From the NCBI RefSeq assembly GCF_028993635.1, contig NZ_CP118631.1, positions 1 through 64,000 on the forward strand: 64,000 bases of DNA, given 5' to 3'. Both the position numbers and the translations under genes were made by a program. Position 1 is the first letter of the stretch. Each line of letters begins with the position of its first letter. Shown piece by piece: positions 19,122-27,609 of the stretch. A model generated the notes under the pieces. It did not search any database. It saw only the letters and a program-made list of their open reading frames with translations, and was not told where the DNA came from. The DNA comes from Mucilaginibacter sp. SJ. Lineage in GTDB: Bacteria; Bacteroidota; Bacteroidia; Sphingobacteriales; Sphingobacteriaceae.

Positions 19122-21416
19122 ATGAAGACTATTTCAAAATATTTGTCGGCAGCGGCATTAGCCCTTATTTGTACCGGTGCTGTTAGTGCACAGGAAACAG
19201 CTGCAAAATTTCCGTTGATCCCTTATCCTGCACAATTAATTGCCGGAGAGGGCTCATTTACAATCACCTCTAAAACAGGCATAGTTACTTCTAACGCTTT
19301 TAACACCGAAGCTTACGCCTTGAAAGACTTGTTGCGTAAAGGTTTAGGCATGCCCGTAGAAGTTAGCAAGCTAAAGAAAGCTCATGCTATTAACCTTGTT
19401 TATGATGCAAGTATAACTACTCCCGAAGCATACCGTATGAGCGTTACCAGGGAACAGGTGGTTATCCGCGCAAAAGATCCTGCCGGTGTATTTCACGCGG
19501 TGGAAACCATTCGCCAATTATTACCTGCGGGCGTTGAAGCAGGAGTGGTGCAAAAGCAACTGACGCTGCCGGTTGTAGCTATAGAGGATGCACCTGTTTA
19601 CGAATGGCGCGGGATGCATCTGGATGTATCGAGGCACTTTTTCTCTGTTAGCTACCTGAAAAAGTTTATCGACCGGATGGCTTTGTATAAAATGAATAAG
19701 CTGCACCTGCACTTAACCGATGATCAGGGCTGGCGCATTGAAATAAAAAAATATCCGCTGCTTACCGAAGCCGGTGCATGGCGCACGTTCAATAACCAGG
19801 ATTCGGCCTGTATGAAAAAGGCTAAGGATAATCCTGATTTTGTGATTGATAAAGAGCACATCGTTCAAAAAAATGGCAAAACCATGTACGGTGGTTTTTA
19901 TACGCAGGAGGAAATGAAAGGCGTTGTTGCTTATGCTGCTGCACGTCACATCGATATTGTTCCTGAAATTGATATGCCGGGGCACATGATGGCTGCGATC
20001 AACTCATATCCGTTTTTAACCTGCGATGGCGAAAATAAATGGGGCGAGCTGTTCACCAAACCAATCTGCCCGTGTAACGAAAGCACCTTTGAGTTTGCCG
20101 AGAATGTGTTTACCGAGATCATGCAGATCTTCCCGTCAAAATATATCCACATTGGCGGCGATGAGGTTGATCGCACCAATTGGGGCAAATCAGATGCTTG
20201 TAAAGCCCTGATGGCTAAAGAAGGTATTAAAGACCTGGCCGGCTTGCACAGTTATTTTATTAACCGTATGGAGAAATTCTTCAATTCCAAAGGTCGTAAG
20301 TTGATTGGTTGGGATGAGGTGATTGAAGGTGGTATTAGCCCTACAGCTATTATCATGTACTGGCGTACCTGGGTACCTGATGCACCGGTTAAAGCTGTTA
20401 AGAATGGCAATACCGTAATCATGACACCTGGCGAACCTCTTTATTTTGATAATCAGCCCGATCAGTATTCTGTTAGCAAAGTGTATCATTTTAACCCGGT
20501 GCCTAAAGTGTTGAATGCCGAAGAAGCAAAATCAATCATTGGTGCGCAGGCTAATCTCTGGTCAGAAATGATTCCTTCAGAAAAACGTGCAGATTATATG
20601 TATATGCCACGTTTAACCGCATTGTCTGAAATGCTGTGGACGCATAAGGAAAGTGAATACGATTCATACCTGCAGCGTTTAACTCAACAATATAAAAGAA
20701 TGGACGCGATGAAGATCAATTATCGTTTGCCCGATCTGCCAAATTTGCTTAACCAGTATGTTTTCACAGATGAAGGCAAGCTAAGCATAGCATCTCCATT
20801 ACCAAGCTTGACTATCCGCTATACTACCGATGGTACTTTGCCTGATACAAAATCACCGATATTGCCATCGCCATTAACTATCTCTAAATCGGAGTTAGTG
20901 AGAGTTGCCGCGTTTACGCCAACAGGTACCCGTGGTGATGTTTATAATCTGAACTACACACAACAGCAAATGCTTGGTCCGGTAAAAATTGCTCCACCTA
21001 AACCCGGGCTTACAGCTACTTATTATAAGGCTTTCTTTAAAAAGACTGCGTTAATGCAAAATGCAAAGGTTGACAGCACGTTTAGTACTGATAAAATAGA
21101 AGTACCTGCTACGGTTAAAGCTCCGTCATTTGGTATCACTTACAAAGGTTACATAGATGTGCCAACTGATGGTATTTACAGTTTTTATTTAACCTGCGAT
21201 GATGGCGGCGTGCTGTACATCGGCGATAAAACTGTTGTTGATAACGATGGTAATCACTCGGCACAGGAACGGAGCGGACAAGTCGCGTTAAAAATGGGTG
21301 CGCATCCCTTTAAGCTTGATTTTATTGAAGGTGGTGGCGGCTTTAAGTTGCTGCTAAAATATAGTGTTAATGGCTCGGCCCCGCAGGATGTGCCATCATC
21401 ATGGTTTAAAAACTAA
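19122..21416 (+). CDS. Glycoside hydrolase family 20 beta-N-acetylhexosaminidase with PA14 domain
   Basis: The 764-residue exported enzyme releases terminal beta-GlcNAc or GalNAc by substrate-assisted catalysis. A signal peptide (ending about 23) is followed by a GH20b domain (about 28-155) and the catalytic barrel (about 160-510) with LHLHLTDDQGWRIEIKKYP and HIGGDEVDRTNW, in which Asp347-Glu348 are the catalytic pair. Then come a chitobiase C-terminal-type domain (about 550-615, IRYTTDGTLPDT) and a PA14 carbohydrate-binding domain (about 625-755, ATYYKAFF and YSFYLTCDDGGVLYI). It is flanked by gaps of 13 and 9 bases, so it is clearly in an operon with GH2 and GH29. Confidence 0.95.
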   Translation: MKTISKYLSAAALALICTGAVSAQETAAKFPLIPYPAQLIAGEGSFTITSKTGIVTSNAFNTEAYALKDLLRKGLGMPVEVSKLKKAHAINLVYDASITTPEAYRMSVTREQVVIRAKDPAGVFHAVETIRQLLPAGVEAGVVQKQLTLPVVAIEDAPVYEWRGMHLDVSRHFFSVSYLKKFIDRMALYKMNKLHLHLTDDQGWRIEIKKYPLLTEAGAWRTFNNQDSACMKKAKDNPDFVIDKEHIVQKNGKTMYGGFYTQEEMKGVVAYAAARHIDIVPEIDMPGHMMAAINSYPFLTCDGENKWGELFTKPICPCNESTFEFAENVFTEIMQIFPSKYIHIGGDEVDRTNWGKSDACKALMAKEGIKDLAGLHSYFINRMEKFFNSKGRKLIGWDEVIEGGISPTAIIMYWRTWVPDAPVKAVKNGNTVIMTPGEPLYFDNQPDQYSVSKVYHFNPVPKVLNAEEAKSIIGAQANLWSEMIPSEKRADYMYMPRLTALSEMLWTHKESEYDSYLQRLTQQYKRMDAMKINYRLPDLPNLLNQYVFTDEGKLSIASPLPSLTIRYTTDGTLPDTKSPILPSPLTISKSELVRVAAFTPTGTRGDVYNLNYTQQQMLGPVKIAPPKPGLTATYYKAFFKKTALMQNAKVDSTFSTDKIEVPATVKAPSFGITYKGYIDVPTDGIYSFYLTCDDGGVLYIGDKTVVDNDGNHSAQERSGQVALKMGAHPFKLDFIEGGGGFKLLLKYSVNGSAPQDVPSSWFKN

Positions 21417-21425
21417 TTATTAATT

Positions 21426-23543
21426 ATGAAGAAGTTTACAGGCATTGCCTTATTGTTATTGACCGCCGGTTTAAACGGTTTTAGTCAAACGGCTCTCAAA
21501 CCTTACGGCGTATTGCCTACGAAGGGGCAGCTCAATTGGCAGGAAACCGGGATGTATTGCATTATCCATTACGGGGTTGATACTTATACCGACAAAGAAT
21601 GGGGTTTTGGCGATGAAGATCCAAAGATCTTTAATCCATCACAATTCAGTGCGCTGCAAATAGTAGCTGCCGCAAAGGCCGGCGGTTTTAAAGGCGTAGT
21701 AGTGGTTGCTAAACACCATGATGGTTTTTGCCTTTGGCCAACCAAAACCACCGAACATAATATCAGCAAAAGTCCCTATAAAAAAGGCAAGGGTGATATA
21801 CTGAAAGAGTATCGCGAAGCTTGCAATAAACTGGGTATGAAACTGGGTGTATACTGCTCGCCCTGGGACAGGAACAATCCTAACTACGGTACCGCCGAAT
21901 ATGTGAAGATCTATCGTGAGCAACTGAAAGAACTGTACACCAATTATGGCCCGCTGTTTATTTCATGGCACGATGGTGCAAACGGTGGTGATGGTTATTA
22001 CGGTGGCAAGCGCGAAGTAAGGAAAATTGACCGCTCAACTTATTATGGCTGGGATACTACCTGGGCTATTACCCGCAAGTTGCAACCAAACGCTGTTTTA
22101 TTTGGCGATGTTGGCCCTGATGTACGCTGGGTAGGCAACGAGGAAGGCCACGCCGGTGAAACTTGCTGGGCTACTTACACGCCTCATGCGCCGGATGAAG
22201 GCAAAATTCCGGCTAATGGCTATGTAAAAGATTACGAAGGCACCGAAGGTACCCGCAATGGTAAATATTGGATGCCTGCTGAATGCGATGTGTCGCTACG
22301 TCCCGGATGGTTTTACCACAAAGCACAGGACGAAGGTGTAAAATCGCCTTATACCTTGCTCGATCTGTATTATAAAAGCGTAGGTCGCGGTGCGGCGCTT
22401 GATTTAGGTTTATCGCCCGATCCGCGTGGTATTATTAACGAGATCGATGTTAAATCATTAACCGAGTTTGGTACCCTGCTTAAACAAACTTTCGCAGTTA
22501 ATTTGGCAAAAGGCGCAACACTAACGGCAAGTAATGTGCGTGGTGGCAACAAAGCCAAATTCGGTCCGCAGTTTTTGTTAGATGACAACCGTTACAGCTA
22601 TTGGACAACTGACGATAAAGTGACTACTCCTGAATTAACTATCGATCTGCATTCACCTAAAACATTTAACGTGATCCGCCTGCGCGAAAATATCAAGCTT
22701 GGACAGCGTATTGAGGCCGTTGCTGTAGACGCTTATTTAAATGGCAAATGGGAGCAAATAGGCGAGGCTACCAGCATTGGCGGTAACAGGCTGATCCGTT
22801 TACCCCAAAACATCACCGCAAGTAAACTGAGACTGAGGGTTACTGCTTCGCCGGTGGCAATTGCCTTGAGCGATTTCGGGATTTATAAAGAGCCGGTGCA
22901 TTTAACTGCACCAAAAGTGTCACGCAATAAAAAAGGTGAAGTAAGCATTATGACAGAAGCTCCTGTAAGCGCTATCCGCTATACGCTTGACGGGCACGAG
23001 CCAACGCTAAATTCGCCGGTTTACAGTAAACCGTTTACGCTTAATGAAGGCGGAGTAGTCAAAGCCCGTAGCTTTGAAGGTAAGGAGCACCAAAGCGAAA
23101 GTACTTACGCGGAATTCGGCCTTGCTAAAACCGATTGGAAAGTATTGGATGCTACAGCAGCTAATGACCAATGGAACAAGGCCGAAAACGCTTTTGATGA
23201 AAACACAGGCAGCCTTTACAGCACGCTCAAAAAAGAAGATGCGGAATTCCCGCAGCAGATCAGCATTGATTTGGGTAAAGAGCAAAAGATAAAAGCATTT
23301 GGCTATCTGCCAAGGCAGGATAAACAAGCCGGGGGCATTGTTGATAGCTATGTGTTTTATGTCAGCAACGACGGCAAAACCTGGGAAAAGGTGGCATCGG
23401 GCGAGTTCTCAAATATCAAATCGAACCCAATTGAGCAGCCTGTGCCACTGAAGCAGGCATTTAGCGCACGTTATTTTAAATTTGAAGCCACGCATGTAAT
23501 TGCAGGCAATGGTATTACCATAGCCGAATTAAGCGTTTATTAA
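21426..23543 (+). CDS. Glycoside hydrolase family 29 alpha-L-fucosidase (second copy, multidomain)
   Basis: The 705-residue exported fucosidase has a signal peptide (about 1-21), a catalytic barrel (about 25-345) with IIHYGVDTYTDKEWGFGDED and VAKHHDGFCLWPT, and a likely nucleophile at Asp183 in FISWHDGANGG. A discoidin-like domain (about 355-495), a chitobiase C-terminal-type domain (about 505-560, IRYTLDGHEPTLNSP) and a second F5/8 type C domain (about 570-705) follow. It resembles GH29-B enzymes that cut alpha-1,3/1,4-fucose in Lewis-type structures, though that assignment is inferred. It differs clearly from the first GH29 protein in size and domains. Confidence 0.92.
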   Translation: MKKFTGIALLLLTAGLNGFSQTALKPYGVLPTKGQLNWQETGMYCIIHYGVDTYTDKEWGFGDEDPKIFNPSQFSALQIVAAAKAGGFKGVVVVAKHHDGFCLWPTKTTEHNISKSPYKKGKGDILKEYREACNKLGMKLGVYCSPWDRNNPNYGTAEYVKIYREQLKELYTNYGPLFISWHDGANGGDGYYGGKREVRKIDRSTYYGWDTTWAITRKLQPNAVLFGDVGPDVRWVGNEEGHAGETCWATYTPHAPDEGKIPANGYVKDYEGTEGTRNGKYWMPAECDVSLRPGWFYHKAQDEGVKSPYTLLDLYYKSVGRGAALDLGLSPDPRGIINEIDVKSLTEFGTLLKQTFAVNLAKGATLTASNVRGGNKAKFGPQFLLDDNRYSYWTTDDKVTTPELTIDLHSPKTFNVIRLRENIKLGQRIEAVAVDAYLNGKWEQIGEATSIGGNRLIRLPQNITASKLRLRVTASPVAIALSDFGIYKEPVHLTAPKVSRNKKGEVSIMTEAPVSAIRYTLDGHEPTLNSPVYSKPFTLNEGGVVKARSFEGKEHQSESTYAEFGLAKTDWKVLDATAANDQWNKAENAFDENTGSLYSTLKKEDAEFPQQISIDLGKEQKIKAFGYLPRQDKQAGGIVDSYVFYVSNDGKTWEKVASGEFSNIKSNPIEQPVPLKQAFSARYFKFEATHVIAGNGITIAELSVY

Positions 23544-23553
23544 TAATCTATTA

Positions 23554-23595
23554 AGTATTGAGGTTTATTTTGTCAGCGATATAAACCTCGATACT
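23554..23595 (+). promoter_or_regulatory. Intercistronic hairpin before GH92
   Basis: A 14-base stem (23554-23567 with 23582-23595) has one G-T pair and a 14-base loop. It sits in the 68-base gap between the second GH29 and GH92 genes. No T-tract follows, so it is more likely an mRNA-stability or processing element than a terminator. Confidence 0.45.
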
Positions 23596-23611
23596 ATCAT
23601 TTAAATAAAGA

Positions 23612-25888
23612 ATGAAAAAACAACTCGTTTTGGCCGGTTTACTGGCCCTGGTTAATTTAAGTTCCCAGGCACAAAGGCAGCAACCGCAGCCTATGAAAAA
23701 GGTAGCCGGTTTAACGCAATATGTAGATCCGTACATCGGTACCGGTTTCCATGGTCACGTTTTCGTGGGCGCAAGCGTTCCTTTTGGTGCGGTGCAGTTA
23801 GGCCCAACCAATATATCTGAAGGCTGGGACTGGTGTTCGGGCTATCACATTTCTGATTCTACCATCATCGGTTTTCAGCATACACACCTGAGCGGTACGG
23901 GTATCGGCGATCTGGGCGATATTTCTTTTATGCCAACAACCGGGCCAATCAACGTATACAAGGGCAGTAACAAAGATTTAAAAAGTGGTTATGTGTCGTT
24001 GTTCAGTCACAAGGATGAGGTTGTAAAACCCGGATATTATAAAGTAAAGCTTAAAAAATATGATATCGGCGTTGAGCTTACTGCCAGTACCCGTGTTGGT
24101 ATGCATAAGTACACTTTCCCGGCGTCAAAAGATGCTAACATCCTGATTGATCTGCAGGAAGGCATAGGCTGGGACAGGCCAATGGAAACCTATATTAAAC
24201 AGGTTGACAAGAATACCATTTGCGGCTACCGCTTTTCCAAAGGCTGGGCAGATGATCAGCGTATTTACTTTACTGCCGTGTTTTCAAAGCCCATTAAAAC
24301 TTTCGCGGTTTATGACAGTACGGCCAGCGTTAAAGGTACCGAGCTAAAGGGGGAAAAGGTTAAAGGTGTAATCAGTTTCGCCACCACCAAAGGAGAAGTA
24401 GTTTATGCCAAAGTAGGCATCTCGCCGGTAAGTGCCGAAAATGCCATGCTCAACATTAAAACCGAAATGCCGGGCTGGGATTTCAACAAAGTGGTTGCCG
24501 AAGCAGATGCTGCCTGGAACAAGCAGTTGCAAAAGATCAGGATCAAGGCGGATTCATTATCACAAATGAAAAAGTTTTATACCGCTTTTTATCACACCAT
24601 GATAGCGCCATCTATTTTTAACGATGTAAATGGCGAATACTGGGGAACCGACAAAAAAGTCCACAAAAATGAAGGTTTCAATAATGTAACCACGTTTTCG
24701 TTATGGGATACTTACCGTTCCAACAACCCGCTGTCGACCATTATCCACCCCGAGCATGTGAACGATATGATCAACTCTATGCTGGCCATCTACCAGCAAC
24801 AGGGCAGCTTGCCGGTTTGGCATTTAATGGCTAACGAAACCAATTGTATGGTGGGCTACAGCGCAGTACCTGTTGTTGCCGATGCTTTGTTGAAAGGCTA
24901 TAACGGCTTTGATGCCAATTTAGCTTACGAGGCCATGAAAACCACCGCTATGGGCGATGACCGTGGTATCAAATACGTGAAAAAATATGGCTATATCCCG
25001 GCAGATAGCAGCCGCGAATCGGTTTCGATGGGCCTTGAATATGCTATTGACGACTGGAGCCTGGCGCAGGTAGCTAAAAAATTAGGCAAAACTGAAGATT
25101 ATGCTTACTTCAGCAAACGTGGTGCCTACTATAAAAACTATTACGATGCCAAAGCAGGTTTTATGCGCGGCCGTTTATCGCAGGATGCATGGCGTACGCC
25201 TTATAGCCCGTTCATTTCTATCCATGAAACCGGCGATTTTACTGAAGGCAACGGCTGGCAATATACCTTCCTTGTTCCGCAGGATGTGGAAGGTTTGATT
25301 GATATGCTGGGCGGCGTTGATAAATTCAATACCAAGCTCGATTCATTGTTTATTGCACAGGGCGATATGGGCAAATTTAAATCGCCGGATGTATCTGGTT
25401 TGATCGGTCAGTATGCACACGGTAACGAGCCAAGCCACCCGATGAGCTATTACTACGCTTACTCAGGTAAGCCATGGAAAACAGCCGAAAAAGTAAGGTT
25501 TATTCTTGATGATTTTTATACCGATAAACCTGATGGTATTATTGGCAACGAGGATGTAGGGCAAATGTCGGCCTGGTACGTGTTATCTGCTGTTGGTTTT
25601 TACCCGGTTAACCCTGCCAATGGCCTTTATGTATTTGGTAGCCCGGTAGTAAATGAGGCTACATTGCAATTACAAGGGAATAAGAAATTCCATGTAGTGG
25701 TTAAAAATAACGGCCCTAAAAACAAATACATCCAGGCTATGACGCTAAACGGCGGCGACTACACCAAAACTTATATCAAACATACCGATGTGATGGCTGG
25801 CGGCGAACTGGTAATTACCATGGGTGATAAGCCGGGCACAGTTTGGGGTGCTGGTGAAGCTGATAAAGCGGTTTCGGTGTTGAAGTAG
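23612..25888 (+). CDS. Glycoside hydrolase family 92 alpha-mannosidase
   Basis: The 758-residue exported, calcium-dependent exo-alpha-mannosidase has a signal peptide (ending about 20), an N-terminal beta-sandwich opening with YVDPYIGTGFHGHVFVGA, and an (alpha/alpha)6 barrel. Family motifs are GFQHTHLSGTG, SVSMGLEYAIDDWS (with the probable catalytic acid Glu), GNEPSHPMSYYYAY and GNEDVGQMSAWYVLSAVG. GH92 enzymes remove alpha-1,2, 1,3, 1,4 or 1,6-linked mannose from N-glycans or yeast mannan; the linkage cannot be told here. It closes the plus-strand enzyme run and is followed by a terminator at 26082. Confidence 0.95.
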   Translation: MKKQLVLAGLLALVNLSSQAQRQQPQPMKKVAGLTQYVDPYIGTGFHGHVFVGASVPFGAVQLGPTNISEGWDWCSGYHISDSTIIGFQHTHLSGTGIGDLGDISFMPTTGPINVYKGSNKDLKSGYVSLFSHKDEVVKPGYYKVKLKKYDIGVELTASTRVGMHKYTFPASKDANILIDLQEGIGWDRPMETYIKQVDKNTICGYRFSKGWADDQRIYFTAVFSKPIKTFAVYDSTASVKGTELKGEKVKGVISFATTKGEVVYAKVGISPVSAENAMLNIKTEMPGWDFNKVVAEADAAWNKQLQKIRIKADSLSQMKKFYTAFYHTMIAPSIFNDVNGEYWGTDKKVHKNEGFNNVTTFSLWDTYRSNNPLSTIIHPEHVNDMINSMLAIYQQQGSLPVWHLMANETNCMVGYSAVPVVADALLKGYNGFDANLAYEAMKTTAMGDDRGIKYVKKYGYIPADSSRESVSMGLEYAIDDWSLAQVAKKLGKTEDYAYFSKRGAYYKNYYDAKAGFMRGRLSQDAWRTPYSPFISIHETGDFTEGNGWQYTFLVPQDVEGLIDMLGGVDKFNTKLDSLFIAQGDMGKFKSPDVSGLIGQYAHGNEPSHPMSYYYAYSGKPWKTAEKVRFILDDFYTDKPDGIIGNEDVGQMSAWYVLSAVGFYPVNPANGLYVFGSPVVNEATLQLQGNKKFHVVVKNNGPKNKYIQAMTLNGGDYTKTYIKHTDVMAGGELVITMGDKPGTVWGAGEADKAVSVLK

Positions 25889-25960
25889 ATTCTCTTTCTA
25901 TGTGATTGCAGTAAGGGTTTAAATCCCGGGCCTCTGAAGGTGAAATGACAAAGGAGGGCC

Positions 25961-26066
25961 TGTCAGTCTGAGCCTGTCGAAGACTCGTGCGCAGAGGCCT
26001 GCCCGCCATACTTCGACGAGCTCAGTATGACACCCGTTTTGCTTTGTCGTTCCTCCTCGTATGACA
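25961..26066. repeat. Two adjacent dispersed palindromic repeats
   Basis: TGTCAGTCTGAGCCTGTCGA at 25961 and its imperfect inverted copy CTTCGACGAGCTCAGTATGA at 26011 form a 22-base stem with few mismatches. Next, 26042-26066 carries a copy of the CGTTCCTCCTCG repeat also seen at 368-399. The 25889-26423 gap holds these repeats, the terminator at 26082, a palindrome at 26265 and a nine-G run at 26290; I see no gene in it. Confidence 0.55.
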
Positions 26067-26081
26067 TGATTTTATTGAATT

Positions 26082-26112
26082 AAAAAAGGATTCCCGCCGG
26101 GCATCCTTTTTT
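26082..26112. terminator. Terminator after the glycosidase genes
   Basis: A perfect 10-bp stem, AAAAAAGGAT (26082-26091) with ATCCTTTTTT (26103-26112), has an 11-base GC-rich loop. The A-rich and T-rich ends allow function on either strand. It is about 190 bases beyond the GH92 stop. Confidence 0.75.
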
Positions 26113-26264
26113 AATTTTTGCCCTGGTCGGTTTTATTACCACACCAACAGGCCGCTTACCTTTCCAATCAAACAGCGTTTATCAAATTATGCGATAGCAT
26201 GATAACATGGACAGCAGGAGGGGGTTAACAGGGTTAACACAATTTGAATATATTTTAATTATAT

Positions 26265-26279
26265 AACTGATAATCAGTT
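26265..26279. promoter_or_regulatory. Palindrome upstream of topoisomerase IB gene
   Basis: AACTGATAATCAGTT is a perfect 7-base-arm palindrome around a central A in an AT-rich stretch about 145 bases before the topoisomerase start. It could be an operator; there is no other support. Confidence 0.25.
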
Positions 26280-26423
26280 GGTTGTTATAGGGGGGGGGTA
26301 CGCGAAAGGTTTGCGATATATTTAGCTTGTGGCCGGCGTTAGCATGCTTGAACTTGCAGAAAATATCTCCATAAGATAAATCCCTAATTAAAACTTAATC
26401 CCCCCTCGGCATGTTATCACAAC

Positions 26424-27509
26424 ATGAACCGTCTCCTCAAAAAGCTCGAAAAAATTGGCCGCGATCCTAAGATCACTGCAAAGGCAGTTGGCCTGCGTTA
26501 TGTATCCGACTCATCGCCGGGATATACCCGCAAAAAATCGGGCAAAGGCTGGAGCTATTATGATGCAGATGGCAATTTGGTAAAAAACAAAGAGCTAATA
26601 GCAAGGTTTAATAAACTGGTGATTCCTCCGGCATACACCAATGTTTGGATCTCGCCTTATGATAACAGTCACCTGCAATTTACGGGTACCGATGCCGCCG
26701 GGCGCAAGCAATATCGTTATCACACTTACTGGAACCAGATCCGGAATCAATCCAAGTATTACCGGATGCAAACTTTTGCCGCGCATTTACCGGCAATTCG
26801 GGAGCAGGTAGATAAAGATTTGGCAAGGCACAACCTCGGTCATGAAAAGGTGGTGGCACTGGTGGTAAGGTTAATGGAATTGACAAGTATCAGGGTAGGG
26901 AATGAATCGTATAAAAAGCTGTATGGTTCATTTGGATTAACAACTTTACAAAACCGGCATGTTAAGGTTGAAGGTTCAAACCTGAGGTTTGAATTTAAGG
27001 GCAAAAAAGGCGTGTTTCATAAAGTATCGCTGCAAAGTCGTAAGCTGGCACGTTTGGTAAAGCAATGTCGGGATATCCCCGGAAAAGAGCTTTTTCAATA
27101 TTATAATGAGTATGGCACAAAGTGCAGCGTTGGATCAGGCGATATCAATAGTTACCTGCACGAAATAACCGGTGAGGATTTTACGGCCAAAGACTTCCGT
27201 ACCTGGGCGGGCAGTGTGAGTGCGCTATACGCCTTTAAAGAAGCCGGGGAGTTTAATAGTATAACCGAATGCAAAAAGAAGATTGTGAGCGTGTTGGATG
27301 AAGTGGCTATAAACCTTGGGAACACGCGTACTGTTTGTAAAAAGTACTACGTGCACCCATCGGTTATTAAGAGCTATGAGGAAGGAACCATCTTTAAGTA
27401 TATCAGCCAGCTTGATGAACGCGAAGATGTAAAAGCTGCCGAACTTAATATTGCCGAGAAAGCGTTACTCAACCTGCTGGAAACGGAAAAACTGGCCGAG
27501 GCCAGTTGA
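26424..27509 (+). CDS. DNA topoisomerase IB
   Basis: The 361-residue poxvirus-like bacterial type IB topoisomerase relaxes supercoils through a 3-prime phosphotyrosine intermediate. The N-terminal DNA-clamp domain contains IPPAYTNVWISP and YRYHTYWNQIRNQSKYYR. The catalytic domain has VVALVVRLMELTSIRVGNE, FRTWAGSV with the catalytic Arg region, and the tyrosine at about residue 309 in VCKKYYVHPSVI. Such enzymes occur as accessory genes in many bacteria, alongside the essential type IA and II enzymes. It is preceded by a repeat-rich gap and appears to be a single-gene unit. Confidence 0.95.
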   Translation: MNRLLKKLEKIGRDPKITAKAVGLRYVSDSSPGYTRKKSGKGWSYYDADGNLVKNKELIARFNKLVIPPAYTNVWISPYDNSHLQFTGTDAAGRKQYRYHTYWNQIRNQSKYYRMQTFAAHLPAIREQVDKDLARHNLGHEKVVALVVRLMELTSIRVGNESYKKLYGSFGLTTLQNRHVKVEGSNLRFEFKGKKGVFHKVSLQSRKLARLVKQCRDIPGKELFQYYNEYGTKCSVGSGDINSYLHEITGEDFTAKDFRTWAGSVSALYAFKEAGEFNSITECKKKIVSVLDEVAINLGNTRTVCKKYYVHPSVIKSYEEGTIFKYISQLDEREDVKAAELNIAEKALLNLLETEKLAEAS

Positions 27510-27609
27510 AGGTTGATAATGTTGAAGGCTGATTAAGAGAATGGTTACTTCTTTAACTGATCCTGTAGAAATAACTACTCACCAAATCGAACCTAATCAA
27601 CCAATTACT

